A stretch of 64,000 nt of DNA from Oricola cellulosilytica (GCF_019966575.1 NZ_JAINFK010000005.1:1-64000); one strand, 5' to 3'. Positions 35,495 through 46,835 are shown, numbered from the stretch's first letter. Numbers and translations: made by a program. Notes: generated from the letters alone by a model not told the origin.

Positions 35495-36646
35495 ATGACG
35501 GACTTCTTGACAGGGCTGGTGTCGACCGACGGATTCGTCCTTGGAACGCTTGTTCCGTTTCTGTTTGTGCTGCTCGTCGTCGTGTTCATTCATGAATTGG
35601 GTCATTACCTCGTCGGCCGGTGGTGCGGGATCGGCGCAAAGGTGTTTTCGGTGGGATTCGGACCGGAGATCCTCGGCTTCACCGACCGTCGCGGAACGCG
35701 TTGGCGCCTTTCCGCCATACCGCTAGGGGGGTATGTCAAGTTCGTCGGCGACATGAATGTCGCCTCGGCGCCCGACCCGGAAGCCGACGCGGCGCTGACC
35801 CCCGCTGAACGCGATGTCGCGTTCCATCGAAAGTCGGTCGCGCGCCGCGCTGCAACGGTCTTCGCGGGCCCTGCCGCCAACTTCCTCCTTGCGGTCGTGC
35901 TCTTTGCCACGATCTTTGCCGTCTTTGGCCGGGGCGTCGCCGACCCCGTGGTCTCCGAGGTGCGGGCAGGAGGGGTTGCCGAGGAGGCCGGACTGAGGCC
36001 GGGTGACGTATTCGTCAGTGTCGACGGCCGTCCCGTTGCCCAGTTCAGCGATATCCAGCGTTACGTGGCCGTCCGGGCGGGTCAGCCGATCGAATTGGTG
36101 ATGCGCCGGGGCGACGCCCTGGTCGATTTCACGCTCGTTCCGGAACGGCTGGAAATCGAGGACCGGTTCGGCAACAAGATCGAACAGGGGGTCATCGGGG
36201 TCGTGAACAACCGCGATTCGGGGGGACACCGGGTTCAGAAGTACGGTATCGTGGAATCCGTCGGCATGGCGGTCGCCGAAACCTGGTACATCGTCGAGCG
36301 GACGGGCGGTTATATCGGCGGGGTCATTACCGGCCGCGAGAACGCCGATCAGATCGGCGGCCCGATCCGGGTCGCGCAGGTCTCGGGCCAGGTTGCGACG
36401 CTCGGCTTCGTTGCCCTGCTCAATCTGGCGGCAATCCTCTCGGTTTCAATCGGACTGCTGAACCTGCTGCCCGTTCCGGTGCTGGATGGCGGACACCTGC
36501 TGTTTTATCTGTTCGAGGCCTTGCGCGGACGACCCATGTCGGAGCAGGCTCAGGAGGTGGGGTATCGAATCGGCATGATGCTGATTCTCGGCCTGATGGT
36601 TTTCGCGACCTGGAACGACATCACGATGCTCTTCGATCGCAGCTAG
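35495..36646 (+). CDS. rseP: RIP metalloprotease RseP (site-2 protease)
   Basis: 383-residue intramembrane zinc protease. The catalytic H33-E34-L-G-H37 lies in the first helix; a single PDZ domain follows (about 150-225, with VSEVRAGGVAEEAGLRPGDV), and the third metal ligand motif NLLPVPVLDGGHLL is near residue 330. The E. coli enzyme has two PDZ domains; one is usual in alphaproteobacteria (compare Caulobacter MmpA). It cleaves anti-sigma factors or other membrane proteins. Confidence 0.96.
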   Translation: MTDFLTGLVSTDGFVLGTLVPFLFVLLVVVFIHELGHYLVGRWCGIGAKVFSVGFGPEILGFTDRRGTRWRLSAIPLGGYVKFVGDMNVASAPDPEADAALTPAERDVAFHRKSVARRAATVFAGPAANFLLAVVLFATIFAVFGRGVADPVVSEVRAGGVAEEAGLRPGDVFVSVDGRPVAQFSDIQRYVAVRAGQPIELVMRRGDALVDFTLVPERLEIEDRFGNKIEQGVIGVVNNRDSGGHRVQKYGIVESVGMAVAETWYIVERTGGYIGGVITGRENADQIGGPIRVAQVSGQVATLGFVALLNLAAILSVSIGLLNLLPVPVLDGGHLLFYLFEALRGRPMSEQAQEVGYRIGMMLILGLMVFATWNDITMLFDRS

Positions 36647-36804
36647 CCGAAGGCGGGTCGTGTCCTCGACGGCAAGCTGGGGATCGGTTGGTAAAGCGCC
36701 GTGTAAAAAGGGGATTTTAGAGGACTTGTTTACCATGCATCGAGGTTCCGCGTGACGTTTCTGCCACGCTTTGTCGCTTCCTAAACGGATTTTAACCGGA
36801 ACCC

Positions 36805-36832
36805 TTGCGTGTGAAATGAAAGCCTGTATTAC
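36805..36832 (+). promoter_or_regulatory. candidate bamA promoter
   Basis: TTGCGT (36805-36810) and TATTAC (36827-36832) are spaced by 16 bp, 70 bp before the bamA ATG. The 255-bp gap after rseP holds no gene. A GGAAC just upstream (36798-36802) recalls an RpoE-type -35, but no matching -10 was found. Confidence 0.35.
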
Positions 36833-36901
36833 GGTGAAATCAATGATTTATGTAAGAATACCGGGTTTGGGGACGGACGCGGGAATAGGGGAACGAGCCC
36901 G

Positions 36902-39241
36902 ATGAAACCGGCACGCAAGTTGTTAAGCGCAGTTTCGGCGGCGGCATTGGCGGTTACGCCCGCAGTCGGTGGGGCGATCGCGGTTTCGGTAGGGGCGGTT
37001 TCGGTAGCGAACGCAGCCGTGGTCCAGTCGATATCTGTCAGGGGCAACACGCGCGTGGCGTCGTCGACGATTTCCGAGTTCGTCGGATTCCGCGCGGGCA
37101 AGGACTACTCCGCAGCCGATCTCGACGAGGCAGTGAAGCGTCTTTTCGCCACCGGCCTGTTCTCCGACGTCCACGTCACGACCTCGGGCCCAACCCTGGT
37201 GGTGACCGTATCGGAACTCTCGATCGTTAATCAGGTCGTGTTCCGCGGCAACCGCAAGCTGAAGGACGAGCGCTTGCGCGCGGTCGTGGAACTGCAGCCG
37301 CGAGGCGCATTTGACCAGACGACCCTCGACGCCGATGTCCAGGCCATCGTCGACTCCTACAGCCGCATTGGCCGCAATGACGTTTCCGTTACTGCGGAGA
37401 CCGTCGATCTCGGCGAAAACCGCGTCAACGTCGTATTCCAGATCCAGGAAGGCGATCGCAGCAAGATCTCGCAGATCAACTTCATCGGCAACAACGCCTA
37501 TGGCGACCGCCGGCTGCAAAGCGTGATCTCGACCAAGCGCTCCAATCCGCTGTCATGGCTCACGCGCAACGACGTCTATGACGAGCAGCGCCTGGCGGCC
37601 GACGAGGAGCAGCTTCGCCGTTTCTATTTCAACCACGGCTATGCGGACTTCCGCGTTCTTTCGTCGTCGGCAGATGTCGATCCCAACAGCGGGAACATCG
37701 TCATAACCATCGAGGTCGATGAAGGCGAGAAATACAGATTCGGAAATGTCGAGATCGACAGCACGGTCAGCGGCATTGACGCAGACGATCTCCGCCGCAC
37801 GGTCGAGACCCGGTCGGGTGCGACCTATAGTGGCGAAGATGTCGAGGACACGCTGATCGCCATGTCCGAACGTCTTGCAGCGGAAGGCTTTCCGTTCGCC
37901 GAGGTGACGCCGGTCGGCAACCGCAATTTCGAGACGCGCACCATAGACGTGTCCTATGTCGTCGATCAGGGGCAGCGGGCATTTATCGAGCGAATCGAGA
38001 TCGTCGGCAACGCCCGGACACGGGACTACGTGATCCGCCGCGAGTTCGATCTCGCCGAAGGTGACGCGTTCAACCAGATACTGCTTCGCCGTGCGCAAAA
38101 GCGCCTCGAGGCGCTCGATTTCTTCGAGAACGTGAGCATAAGCACCCGGCCGGGATCCGCGCCCGACCGCGTGATTATCGTCGTGAACGCCGTTGACAAG
38201 CCGACGGGAGAATTCGGTATCGGAGCGGGCTACACAACCGGTTCATCCACGAACAGCGGCCCGACATTCGAGGCGAGCATCACCGAGCGCAACTTCCTTG
38301 GCCGCGGTCAGGCGCTGAAGATCGGCGCCGGCGGCAGCGCGGATTCGCGCAGCTACAGCGTGTCGTTCACCGAACCGTACTTCCTCGGATATCGTCTGGC
38401 CGCGACCGTGGCCGCTTTCCGGCGGACGCAGGATTATCTGGGATATGACGTTGCGACGACGGGCGGCTCGGTCGGCTTCGGACTTCCGATTACGCAGAAG
38501 CTGACGGGCAACATCGCCTATTCGTATTCGCAGGATGATTACGACATCACGGACCCGACGAATGCTCCGCAAGCCATTCAGGACGAGATCACAGCGAACG
38601 GCAATACGTGGACCAAATCCGCGATCAATTATGGTCTGACCTACAACTCGATCGACGACGTGCAGGACCCCCGCGAGGGCGTCTATCTGCGCTTCAACCA
38701 GGAAGTGGCGGGTCTCGGCGGCGATGCGCGCCACATCGCGTCGACCTTCGACGGGCGCTACTATCAGACATTGTCCGAAGAGGCCGAACTCGTCGGCTCC
38801 CTGCGGGTCGGCGGCGGCACGATCACCGGTCTCGGCCAAGATGTGCGAACGGTTGACCATTTCCGCCTTGGACCGCGTCAGATCCGCGGTTTCGCCTATA
38901 ACGGCATTGGCCCGACGCAGGGTGCCGGTGGTGCTGGCGCAGGCGAGCAGATCGGCGGCAAGAACTATCTCCATGCATCGGCGGAAGCTCAGTTCCCGCT
39001 GCCCGCATTCCCGCAGGATCTGGGCCTCAAGGGCGCGGTCTTTGCCGACGCGGCGACTCTCTACGGTCATGACAGCGCGCAAGCCGTCAATACGAGCATG
39101 GAATGGCGCGCCTCGGCCGGCGTCAGCCTGATCTGGCAGTCGCCATTCGCGCCGCTTCGGTTCGACTATGCGGTGCCGATCAAGAAAGAGCCGACTGACG
39201 AAGAACAGCGCTTCAACTTCACCGTGTCGACGGCGTTCTGA
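36902..39241 (+). CDS. bamA: outer membrane protein assembly factor BamA
   Basis: 779-residue Omp85 protein. A signal peptide (about 1-38) is followed by five POTRA domains (about 40-370: first [20 protein letters not shown]) and a 16-stranded barrel ending in ...[10 protein letters not shown] with a terminal aromatic residue. The GFGLPIT and VGFGxxxT-like barrel repeats and the [10 protein letters not shown] sequence (VRGF/Y motif of strand 16-lid) are visible. It inserts outer-membrane proteins. A terminator follows that overlaps the proposed start of lpxD. Confidence 0.96.
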   Translation: MKPARKLLSAVSAAALAVTPAVGGAIAVSVGAVSVANAAVVQSISVRGNTRVASSTISEFVGFRAGKDYSAADLDEAVKRLFATGLFSDVHVTTSGPTLVVTVSELSIVNQVVFRGNRKLKDERLRAVVELQPRGAFDQTTLDADVQAIVDSYSRIGRNDVSVTAETVDLGENRVNVVFQIQEGDRSKISQINFIGNNAYGDRRLQSVISTKRSNPLSWLTRNDVYDEQRLAADEEQLRRFYFNHGYADFRVLSSSADVDPNSGNIVITIEVDEGEKYRFGNVEIDSTVSGIDADDLRRTVETRSGATYSGEDVEDTLIAMSERLAAEGFPFAEVTPVGNRNFETRTIDVSYVVDQGQRAFIERIEIVGNARTRDYVIRREFDLAEGDAFNQILLRRAQKRLEALDFFENVSISTRPGSAPDRVIIVVNAVDKPTGEFGIGAGYTTGSSTNSGPTFEASITERNFLGRGQALKIGAGGSADSRSYSVSFTEPYFLGYRLAATVAAFRRTQDYLGYDVATTGGSVGFGLPITQKLTGNIAYSYSQDDYDITDPTNAPQAIQDEITANGNTWTKSAINYGLTYNSIDDVQDPREGVYLRFNQEVAGLGGDARHIASTFDGRYYQTLSEEAELVGSLRVGGGTITGLGQDVRTVDHFRLGPRQIRGFAYNGIGPTQGAGGAGAGEQIGGKNYLHASAEAQFPLPAFPQDLGLKGAVFADAATLYGHDSAQAVNTSMEWRASAGVSLIWQSPFAPLRFDYAVPIKKEPTDEEQRFNFTVSTAF

Positions 39242-39247
39242 TCGGGA

Positions 39248-39277
39248 GGCCCGGCGTTGCGCCGGGCCCCTTGTTTT
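39248..39277 (+). terminator. rho-independent terminator after bamA
   Basis: GGCCCGGCG and CGCCGGGCC form a perfect 9-bp stem with a TTG loop, followed by CCTTGTTTTCC. It starts 7 bp after bamA and its T tract contains the TTG used as lpxD start (39271), so lpxD translation would begin in the terminator tail if the RNA reads through. Confidence 0.75.
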
Positions 39278-40353
39278 CCTTGTCCGGCTTTTCCCCGATT
39301 TTTCTAGAGCCCCGCCAAGCGCTGAGCGTTGATGAGATTGCCGATCTCTGTGACGGGCGGACCGTCGCGGGCACGACCGCTCCTTCGGCGATATCGGTGC
39401 TTTCCTCGCTGACAAATCCCAAGGGCGGAAGCCTGACCTTTGTTCAGCCGGACGCCAAAGCTGCGGATATCGTCTCGCTCCAGTCGGTCGGCGCGATCCT
39501 CTGCGCCGAGCGAACTCTGGCGGCGATGCCCGCCCCTCCGGCGAAAATAGTCGTCGCCTCACCTCAGTCTGCATTCATCAAGATCGCGGCCGCCATGTTC
39601 CCGGAAAGTCTTGGTCCGGCCCGGGTAAGTGCAAGTGAGGGATTGAACCCTGCCTATCCGACTGCGTCCGTGTCCTTGCTGGCGGCGATCAAGGAGGGAG
39701 CGGTGATCGAGGCGGGCGCGGCGATCGGCGATCACGCCGCCGTCGGGCGGGACACCGTGATCGGGGCGAACGCTGTGATTGCCGATCATTGCCAGATCGG
39801 CCGGGACTGCAGGATCGGTCCCGCTGCGGTTCTCCAGTATGCCCTTGTCGGGGACGGGGTCGTGATCCACTCCGGCGCGCAGATCGGTGCGGAGGGTTTC
39901 GGCTTCGTGCCCGGTTCCGACGGGTTGTTGAAAGTTCCCCAACTCGGCAGGGTGATCCTGCAGAACCGCGTGGAGATCGGCGCCAACACGACGGTCGACC
40001 GCGGTGCCATCGATGACACGGTGATCGGTGAGGGCACGAAGATCGACAATCTCGTGCAGATCGCTCACAACGTGTGGATCGGGCGGAATTGCGTCATTGC
40101 CGCCCAGACAGGAATTTCCGGAAGCGTCAGATTGGGGGACGGATGCATGTTGGGGGGCGGCGTCGGGATCTCGGACCATGTCACAATCGGGTCTGGCGTT
40201 CAGATCGCTGCATCCAGCGGCGTGATGAACAATATCCCCGATGGCGAACGATGGGCGGGAACGCCGGCACGACCGTTCAAGGAATTCTTCCGCGAGATGG
40301 CAACGTTGCGCAAACTCGTAACCGCCGATAAGAAGCCGAAAACCAAAACCTGA
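39271..40353 (+). CDS. lpxD: UDP-3-O-(3-hydroxyacyl)glucosamine N-acyltransferase LpxD
   Basis: 360-residue third enzyme of lipid A synthesis. A short uridine-binding domain (about 15-105) is followed by a left-handed parallel beta helix of hexapeptide repeats (about 120-310) and a C-terminal helix. The catalytic His is in [10 protein letters not shown]. The TTG start at 39271 (a second TTG at 39280) is weak and lies within the bamA terminator; I see no better start before the conserved residue run. lpxA and fabZ follow, as in most Gram-negatives. Confidence 0.93.
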   Translation: MFSLSGFSPIFLEPRQALSVDEIADLCDGRTVAGTTAPSAISVLSSLTNPKGGSLTFVQPDAKAADIVSLQSVGAILCAERTLAAMPAPPAKIVVASPQSAFIKIAAAMFPESLGPARVSASEGLNPAYPTASVSLLAAIKEGAVIEAGAAIGDHAAVGRDTVIGANAVIADHCQIGRDCRIGPAAVLQYALVGDGVVIHSGAQIGAEGFGFVPGSDGLLKVPQLGRVILQNRVEIGANTTVDRGAIDDTVIGEGTKIDNLVQIAHNVWIGRNCVIAAQTGISGSVRLGDGCMLGGGVGISDHVTIGSGVQIAASSGVMNNIPDGERWAGTPARPFKEFFREMATLRKLVTADKKPKTKT

Positions 40354-40364
40354 CAGGCCGATCG

Positions 40365-40844
40365 ATGAGCAGCACGGCAGCCCCGGACACAACGCTTGAA
40401 TCCGTTGACCTCCTTGAGATCATGGAACTTTTGCCGCACCGGTATCCGTTCCTTCTGATCGACCGCATCGTCGATATCGAGTCCGACAAATCGGCTGTCG
40501 GCATCAAGAACGTGACGGCAAACGAGCCCCATTTTCAGGGTCACTTCCCTGGTCGTCCGATCATGCCGGGCGTGCTGATGATCGAGGGAATGGCGCAGAC
40601 GGCCGGTGCCATCGGCATTCGCGCCCTTGGTCTCGACAAGCCGGCGCTCGTCTATTTCATGACGATCGACAACGCCAAGTTCCGCCGCCCCGTGGTGCCG
40701 GGAGACGTGGTCGAATACCATGTCAAACTGGTCAAGAAACGCGGCACGGTCTGCCGGTATGCATGTGTCGCCATGGTTGGCTCGGAGAAGGTTGCCGAGG
40801 CTGAAGTCGCCGCCATGCTTTCGCCCGATGACGCGGAAGGCTGA
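40365..40844 (+). CDS. fabZ: 3-hydroxyacyl-ACP dehydratase FabZ
   Basis: 159-residue hot-dog-fold dehydratase of fatty acid synthesis. The catalytic His and the hallmark [20 protein letters not shown] are present. Substrate channel residues look normal. It sits between lpxD and lpxA, balancing 3-hydroxyacyl-ACP use between phospholipid and lipid A. The gap to lpxA is 5 bp. Confidence 0.97.
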   Translation: MSSTAAPDTTLESVDLLEIMELLPHRYPFLLIDRIVDIESDKSAVGIKNVTANEPHFQGHFPGRPIMPGVLMIEGMAQTAGAIGIRALGLDKPALVYFMTIDNAKFRRPVVPGDVVEYHVKLVKKRGTVCRYACVAMVGSEKVAEAEVAAMLSPDDAEG

Positions 40845-40849
40845 AACTG

Positions 40850-41686
40850 GTGGACTCGACCTCAATTCCGGACATCCATCCGACCGCGCTCGTCGAGCGC
40901 GGCGCCGAAATCGGAAACAACGTCCGCATCGGCCCCTTTTGTCATATCGGGCCCCACGTCGTCATCGGCGACAATTGCGAGTTGATGAGCCACGTTGTCA
41001 TCACGGGCGGCACGACGATCGGAGCGGGTACCCGGATTTTCCCGCATGCCGTGCTTGGTACCGAACCGCAGAATACTGCGTACAAGGGCGAAAAAACCAA
41101 GCTCGTTGTCGGCCGCAAGAACACGATCCGCGAAGGCGTCACGATGCATACCGGCACGGCGAACGCGCGTGGTGAGACGCTGGTTGGCGACGAGTGCATG
41201 TTCCTGGCCTATTCCCATGTCGCGCATGACAGCGTGCTCGGGAACCACGTCACATTCGCCAACAACGTCATGATCGGCGGGCACACCACGATCGGCGATT
41301 ATGTGATCATCGGCGGCGGGGCGGGCATTCACCAGTTCTGCACGGTCGGGCACCACGCCTTTATCGGCGGCATCGCCGCAGTGGTGAACGACGTGATCCC
41401 CTACGGGATGGTCGTTGGCAGCCGGGCCTATCTCGCGGGCCTGAACCTGGTCGGGATGAAACGCTCGGGAATGACGCGCCAGGACATGAACGCGCTGCGC
41501 CACGCCTACAAGGATCTTTTCGCCGAGTCTGGCGGGACATTGCGCGAGAACGCCACCCGGATACTGGAGAACTACGCCGATAATGCTCCGGTCTGCGATC
41601 TCGCCAGGTTCGTTCTCGCCGACAGCAAACGCAAGTTCATCACGCCTTTGACGAACCGCCGGGCGCGGCAGGAAGACGGCATATGA
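40850..41686 (+). CDS. lpxA: UDP-N-acetylglucosamine O-acyltransferase LpxA
   Basis: 278-residue first enzyme of lipid A synthesis. It consists of hexapeptide repeats (I-x-I-G type from IHPTALVERGAEIG on), the catalytic His in the AYSHVAHDS segment, and a C-terminal helical domain from about 200. The start is a GTG (40850), five bases after fabZ. Length is slightly above the E. coli enzyme (262). Confidence 0.96.
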   Translation: MDSTSIPDIHPTALVERGAEIGNNVRIGPFCHIGPHVVIGDNCELMSHVVITGGTTIGAGTRIFPHAVLGTEPQNTAYKGEKTKLVVGRKNTIREGVTMHTGTANARGETLVGDECMFLAYSHVAHDSVLGNHVTFANNVMIGGHTTIGDYVIIGGGAGIHQFCTVGHHAFIGGIAAVVNDVIPYGMVVGSRAYLAGLNLVGMKRSGMTRQDMNALRHAYKDLFAESGGTLRENATRILENYADNAPVCDLARFVLADSKRKFITPLTNRRARQEDGI

Positions 41687-41689
41687 GGC

Positions 41690-42580
41690 ATGAAACCGCG
41701 GGTGCATGAGGGGCAGTCTGGCGGCCGGGTCGCGATCATAGCCGGAAATGGCCAGTTGCCCGTTTTCGTTGCGGAAAAGCTATCCGGGGAAGGGCGGGAC
41801 CCGTATATTCTGGCGATAGAGGGGGAGGCCGATCCCGCCCTTCGTCGATATCCGAATGAAACGATCTTTCCGGGACATCCCGGCCGCCTGATCGCGGCGC
41901 TGAAACGCGTGAATCCGGCTGTGGTAACCCTCATCGGCGGCGTTCGGAGCCGCCCCAGCCTGTGGCGAATCATACCGGACTGGACGACGCTCAGGCTGGC
42001 GGCGAGGATGTTGCCGAAATTGCGCTCCGGGGACGATTCCCTGTTGCGGGGTGTCGTGCACATGATCGAGGAAGCTGGTTTTACGGTGAGAGGGGTCCAC
42101 GAACTGGTGCCCGACCTCTTGGCCGAAAACGGGTTGCTCGCAGGACCCAAACCGTCCCGCGCGGACGAGGAGGCGCTTGTCGCAGGCGTCGAGGGAGCGG
42201 TCGCGCTGGGAACCATCGATGCCGGACAGGCCTGCGTGGCGCTGGGCAAGCGAATCGTGGCGCTGGAAGGGGCGGAAGGTACCGATCTTATGCTCGAACG
42301 CGTCGGTGAACTTCGCCGGCTCAAGCGTCTTCCATCGCGTCGTGGGGGCGTGCTGGTCAAGCTCGCGAAGCCGATACAGGACAAGCGCGTCGATCTACCG
42401 GCCATCGGTGTGTCCACCATAGAGAACGCGTCGGCGGCGGGCCTGCGTTGTGTCGCAGTCCATGCCGGCAACGCACTGGTCGCGGATTTTTCCCAGACGC
42501 GCGAGACCGCGGACAGGCTGCAGGTTTCCCTACTGGGAATCGACCCGGAGGCCGTCCTGAAGCGGCAGTTGATCGCATGA
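41690..42580 (+). CDS. lpxI: UDP-2,3-diacylglucosamine pyrophosphatase LpxI
   Basis: 296-residue alphaproteobacterial replacement for LpxH (formerly DUF1009), which cleaves UDP-2,3-diacylglucosamine to lipid X. Recognised by the N-terminal VAIIAGNGQLPVFVAE, the central PSRADEEALVAGVEGAVALG and the C-terminal TIENASAAGLRCVAVHAGNA segments. The last bases overlap lpxB (ATGA), the standard gene order. Confidence 0.94.
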   Translation: MKPRVHEGQSGGRVAIIAGNGQLPVFVAEKLSGEGRDPYILAIEGEADPALRRYPNETIFPGHPGRLIAALKRVNPAVVTLIGGVRSRPSLWRIIPDWTTLRLAARMLPKLRSGDDSLLRGVVHMIEEAGFTVRGVHELVPDLLAENGLLAGPKPSRADEEALVAGVEGAVALGTIDAGQACVALGKRIVALEGAEGTDLMLERVGELRRLKRLPSRRGGVLVKLAKPIQDKRVDLPAIGVSTIENASAAGLRCVAVHAGNALVADFSQTRETADRLQVSLLGIDPEAVLKRQLIA

Positions 42581-43752
42581 CGGGGAAGAATCGTCTGACC
42601 CTGGCAATTGTCGCCGGCGAGCAGTCAGGCGAAAACCTGGCTGTGGACCTCGTGGAAGCGGTTACGCGCCGTACGGGAGAGCCCCCGGATCTGGTCGGCG
42701 TCGGCGGACACAGGCTTGGCGAGTTGGGTCTGGAGAGCGTGTTCGATCCGGCCGAGATCGCGATCACCGGGGTCTCGGCGGTCATCGCCACCTTGCCGCG
42801 CCTCATACTCAGAATTCAGCAGACCACAAGGGCGATCATCAATGCGCGGCCGGACGCTGTCGTCTTTGTCGACAGTCCGGACTTTTCGCACCGCGTCGGC
42901 CAGCGGGTCAGAGAGGCGCTCCCGGATACGCCCCTAATAAAATATGTGGCCCCGACCGTCTGGGCCTGGCGCCCCGACCGGGCGCGGAAGATGGGCGCCG
43001 CCTTCGATCATGTTCTCGCAATCCTACCATTCGAGCCCGAAGTCATGCGTCAACTGAGTGGCCCGGAAACCCATTATGTCGGCCATCCGCTGGCGATCGA
43101 CCCGAAACTTGCCGCTGTATGGGCGGAAAGACAGCAGGATGGCGGACGTGCTGACCGGAACCGTTTCAGGCTGGTTGTCCTGCCCGGCTCCAGGCGCGGG
43201 GAAGTCAGTTCGCTGCTGCCGGACTTCGAGGCCGCCGTGGACTTGTTGCATGAACGGGGAAACGACATCGCGATCGACATTCCGACCCTGCCTCGGCTGG
43301 AGAGGGAAATCCGGAACCGGACTGCATCCTGGCGCGTGGCGCCGCGGATCACGACCACCCCGGATGAAAAGCTCGAGGCGTTCCGCAATGCCGATGTGGC
43401 GCTCGCGGCATCGGGAACGGTCGTTCTGGAACTGGCGCTCGCCGGCGTTCCGGTGATCAGCTGCTACCGGACCGATCCGCTCATGAAGCCGTTTCTGTCG
43501 CTGATCACGACGTGGTCGGCCGCGCTTCCGAACATCATTTCCGACCGGCCAATCGTGCCGGAATACATCAACGAGATGATCCGTCCGGGGATGCTGGCGC
43601 GGCGCATCGAAGAACTGGTCGCGGAAGACAGTATTGCCGCAACCCTTCAGAGGCGTGGATTTGCCGATGTGCGGGATATCATGATGGTCGACACGCCGCC
43701 GGGAGAGAAGGCGGCGGAAATCGTTCTGAACGCAATTGGAAAGATGGCCTGA
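42577..43752 (+). CDS. lpxB: lipid A disaccharide synthase LpxB
   Basis: 391-residue GT-B glycosyltransferase joining lipid X and UDP-diacylglucosamine. The N-terminal LTLAIVAGEQSGENLAVDLV, the central YVAPTVWAWRPDRARKM and the C-terminal VALAASGTVVLELALAGVP stretches are family signatures. ATG 42577 is used; the in-frame start at 42448 lies within lpxI. A stable hairpin separates it from the convergent gltA. Confidence 0.96.
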   Translation: MTGKNRLTLAIVAGEQSGENLAVDLVEAVTRRTGEPPDLVGVGGHRLGELGLESVFDPAEIAITGVSAVIATLPRLILRIQQTTRAIINARPDAVVFVDSPDFSHRVGQRVREALPDTPLIKYVAPTVWAWRPDRARKMGAAFDHVLAILPFEPEVMRQLSGPETHYVGHPLAIDPKLAAVWAERQQDGGRADRNRFRLVVLPGSRRGEVSSLLPDFEAAVDLLHERGNDIAIDIPTLPRLEREIRNRTASWRVAPRITTTPDEKLEAFRNADVALAASGTVVLELALAGVPVISCYRTDPLMKPFLSLITTWSAALPNIISDRPIVPEYINEMIRPGMLARRIEELVAEDSIAATLQRRGFADVRDIMMVDTPPGEKAAEIVLNAIGKMA

Positions 43753-43759
43753 GGAAGTC

Positions 43760-43788
43760 CGGTCCAGCCGGAAAATCCGGCTGGACCG
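43760..43788. terminator. bidirectional-type hairpin between lpxB and gltA
   Basis: CGGTCCAGCCGGA and TCCGGCTGGACCG form a perfect 13-bp stem with a three-A loop, 7 bp after lpxB and 10 bp before the gltA stop codon. T tracts are lacking on both strands, but its position between convergent genes argues for a shared terminator. Confidence 0.7.
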
Positions 43789-43798
43789 TCACGCCAAA

Positions 43799-45091
43799 TC
43801 AGGACCGCCTGTCGATTGGCAGGTAATCGCGTTCGGTAGCGCCGGTGTAGAGCTGGCGCGGACGGCCAATCCGCTGGTGCGGGTCCTCGATCATCTCCTT
43901 CCACTGGGCGATCCAGCCAACGGTGCGGGCGACCGAGAACAACACCGTGAACATGTTGGTCGGGAAGCCGAGCGCGCGCAGCGTGATGCCGGAATAGAAG
44001 TCGATGTTCGGATAGAGCTTCTTCTCGATGAAATAGTCGTCGTTCAGCGCCATCTTTTCCAGTTCGAGCGCGACCTCGAGCATCGGATCGTCCTTGATGC
44101 CGAGTTCCCCAAGAACCTCATGCGTGGTCTTTTGCATGATCTTGGCACGCGGATCGTAGTTCTTGTAGACGCGATGGCCGAAGCCCATCAGGCGGAACGG
44201 ATCGTCCTTGTCCTTGGCGCGTGCGACGAACTCGGGAATGCGGTCCGGCGTGCCGATTTCCGACAGCATGTTGAGTGCGGCCTCGTTGGCGCCGCCATGC
44301 GCCGGACCCCAGAGGCAGGCGATGCCCGCCGCGATACAGGCGAACGGATTTGCACCCGAAGAACCCGCGAGCCGCACGGTCGATGTGGACGCGTTCTGCT
44401 CGTGATCGGCGTGCAGGATGAAGATCCGGTCCATCGCACGCGCGAGCACAGGATTGACCTTGTACTCCTCGCAGGGAACCGCGAAGCACATGCGCAGGAA
44501 GTTGGAGGCGTAATCGAGATCGTTCTGCGGATAAACGAAGGGCTGGCCGATATGGTATTTGTACGCCATCGCGGCGATCGTCGGCATCTTCGCAATCATT
44601 CGCATCGATGCCACCATACGCTGGTGGGGGTCCGAAATGTCGGTGGAGTCGTGGTAGAAGGCCGAGAGGGCGCCGACAGTTCCGCACATTACCGCCATCG
44701 GATGAGCGTCCCGACGGAAGCCGGTGAAGAACCGGTTCATCTGCTCATGCACCATCGTGTGGCGCGTCACCCGGTAATCGAAATCTTCCTTCTGCGTCCT
44801 GGTCGGCAGTTCGCCGTAGAGAAGGAGATAGCAGACCTCCAGAAAATCACCATGATCCGCCAGTTGTTCGATCGGATATCCCCGATGGAGAAGCGTTCCC
44901 TTGTCACCGTCGATGAAGGTGATCTTGGACTCGCAAGCCGCTGTCGACGTGAAACCGGGATCGTAAGTGAAGGCCCCCGTCTCCTTGTAGAGTGATGAGA
45001 TGTCGACGACCCGCGGTCCTATCGTGCCTTCGCGAACATTGAATTCATGCTCTTCGGAAGAGAGTGACAGCTTCGCGGTTTTTTCAGACAT
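43799..45091 (-). CDS. gltA: citrate synthase (type I)
   Basis: 430-residue hexameric-type citrate synthase. Motifs include LLYGELPT, the oxaloacetate/CoA region [20 protein letters not shown] with the catalytic His, [28 protein letters not shown], and the late catalytic Asp near IDFYSGI. AGGGAGAC lies 6-7 bases before the ATG. It enters the TCA cycle and follows the conserved lpxB-gltA order, on the opposite strand. Confidence 0.97.
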   Translation of the reverse strand: MSEKTAKLSLSSEEHEFNVREGTIGPRVVDISSLYKETGAFTYDPGFTSTAACESKITFIDGDKGTLLHRGYPIEQLADHGDFLEVCYLLLYGELPTRTQKEDFDYRVTRHTMVHEQMNRFFTGFRRDAHPMAVMCGTVGALSAFYHDSTDISDPHQRMVASMRMIAKMPTIAAMAYKYHIGQPFVYPQNDLDYASNFLRMCFAVPCEEYKVNPVLARAMDRIFILHADHEQNASTSTVRLAGSSGANPFACIAAGIACLWGPAHGGANEAALNMLSEIGTPDRIPEFVARAKDKDDPFRLMGFGHRVYKNYDPRAKIMQKTTHEVLGELGIKDDPMLEVALELEKMALNDDYFIEKKLYPNIDFYSGITLRALGFPTNMFTVLFSVARTVGWIAQWKEMIEDPHQRIGRPRQLYTGATERDYLPIDRRS

Positions 45092-45273
45092 GAGGTCTCC
45101 CTTCGGAATCGAAAATTCGCACGGAAATCGCTACGTTTTATTGCAACGCAAAATTACTCATATGATGATATCGGAGTGTGAGCTTGCTAAACGATTTGGG
45201 ACACGCTGCCAAGCCAGCCGATAGCCTTATGCTGCATCGCATTATTGGCCGGTTCCCGCAAGTTCAACCAAGG

Positions 45274-46695
45274 TCAACCCCCGCAATCACGCAGGCGCCC
45301 GATTGCTTCGTCGCGCCCCAGAACCGCCAGCACGTCGAACACGCCAGGAGAGGTGCTGCGACCGGTCAATGCCGCCCGGACCGGCTGGGCGACTTTTCCA
45401 AGCTTCAGTCCCTCGTCCTCGGCCACCCCCCGAACGGCCGACTCGACGGTCTCCACCGTCCACGGGTCTACCGTCTCCAGACGGTCGGCTGTTTTCGACA
45501 GAACAGCGCGCGCCTCGTCGGTCAGGATCGCCGACGCTTTCTCGTCGAGTGAAAGCGGGCGTTCCGAGAACAGGTATCCGGCGCTGTCTATCAGTTCCGT
45601 CAGCGTTTTTGCCCGTTCCTTCAGTCCGGGCATGGATTGAAGGAGTTTTTCGCGGACAGTGTCATCCAGTTTCGCCGCGAGCGCGGCGCCGTTCGGGATA
45701 TGCGGAAGCAGCGCCTCGATCCGCCGGAGCAGATCGGCGTCGTCCGCCCCACGGATGTAATGACCGTTCAGGGCTTCCAGCTTGGCGAAGTCGAAACGGG
45801 CGGCGCCCTTGTTGACGTCGGCTATGTCGAACCATGAGATCATGTCTTCCGTCGACATGATCTCATCGTCGCCGTGGCTCCAGCCGAGCCGCGCGAGATA
45901 GTTGCGCAGAGCTTCGGGCAGGTAGCCCATCGCGCGGTAGGCCTCGACGCCGAGCGCGCCATGCCGTTTGGAGAGCTTTGCGCCGTCGGCGCCATGGATC
46001 AGCGGGATATGAGCCATATCGGGCACGTCCCATCCCATGGCCTGGTAGATGATGGTTTGCCGCGCTGCATTGGTAAGATGGTCGTCGCCGCGAATAATGT
46101 GCGTAACGCCCATGTCGTGGTCGTCGACAACGACTGCGTGCATGTAGGTCGGCGAGCCGTCGGAACGCAGGATGATGAAATCGTCGAGGTCCTTGTTCGG
46201 GAAGCGGACGTCGCCCTGGACGTGATCCTTGACGAGCGTATCGCCTTCGCGCGGCGCCTTGATCCGGATGACGGGCTTGACACCTTCCGGAGCCTCCGAG
46301 GGATCGCGGTCCCGCCACCGGCCGTCGTATCGCGGCGGCCGGCCCTCTGCTCGCGCCTGCTCCCGCATGGCGGTGAGCTCGTCCGGCGATGCATAACAGC
46401 GATAAGCGCTGCCTGCCTCCAGCAATTGCAGCGCGACCTCCCGGTGGCGGTCCGCGCGCTCATATTGGGACACCGGATCGCCGTCCCAATCGAGGCCCAG
46501 CCATCTGAGGCCCTCCAGGATGGCGTCGACCGCTTCTTGCGACGAGCGTTCGCGGTCGGTATCCTCGACGCGCAGCAGCATCTTGCCACCGGTGTGTTTG
46601 GCGTAGAGCCAGTTGAAAAGCGCTGTGCGAGCGCCACCGATGTGCAGAAAGCCGGTCGGGGAGGGGGCGAAACGGGTAACGACCTCGCCAGTCAT
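45274..46695 (-). CDS. gltX: glutamate--tRNA ligase
   Basis: 473-residue class I synthetase. The ATP site is formed by the HIGH-equivalent [12 protein letters not shown] (near residue 17) and the KMSKS-equivalent KLSKRHG. The domain order (Rossmann, connective peptide, helical anticodon-binding half) and length are standard. Alphaproteobacteria often have two gltX genes, one a Glu-Q type; which tRNAs this one charges cannot be read here. It diverges from comEC. Confidence 0.96.
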   Translation of the reverse strand: MTGEVVTRFAPSPTGFLHIGGARTALFNWLYAKHTGGKMLLRVEDTDRERSSQEAVDAILEGLRWLGLDWDGDPVSQYERADRHREVALQLLEAGSAYRCYASPDELTAMREQARAEGRPPRYDGRWRDRDPSEAPEGVKPVIRIKAPREGDTLVKDHVQGDVRFPNKDLDDFIILRSDGSPTYMHAVVVDDHDMGVTHIIRGDDHLTNAARQTIIYQAMGWDVPDMAHIPLIHGADGAKLSKRHGALGVEAYRAMGYLPEALRNYLARLGWSHGDDEIMSTEDMISWFDIADVNKGAARFDFAKLEALNGHYIRGADDADLLRRIEALLPHIPNGAALAAKLDDTVREKLLQSMPGLKERAKTLTELIDSAGYLFSERPLSLDEKASAILTDEARAVLSKTADRLETVDPWTVETVESAVRGVAEDEGLKLGKVAQPVRAALTGRSTSPGVFDVLAVLGRDEAIGRLRDCGG

Positions 46696-46835
46696 ATCAT
46701 GCTCCAGATGTCCGTGGGTTTCGGGCCGCTCAGGCGGGATATTGCGGCACCGGGCGCACGTCTAGCATACGGGCGGGGGAGCGCAAGCGCCCGGCCCTCA
46801 GGCAGCGTCGCGCCGGAGATTCCGGATTCCGCCCG

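Noticed and set aside
36798-36830. RpoE-type (GGAAC/GTT) promoter before bamA
   Set aside because: A GGAAC is present but no -10 element lies at the right distance.
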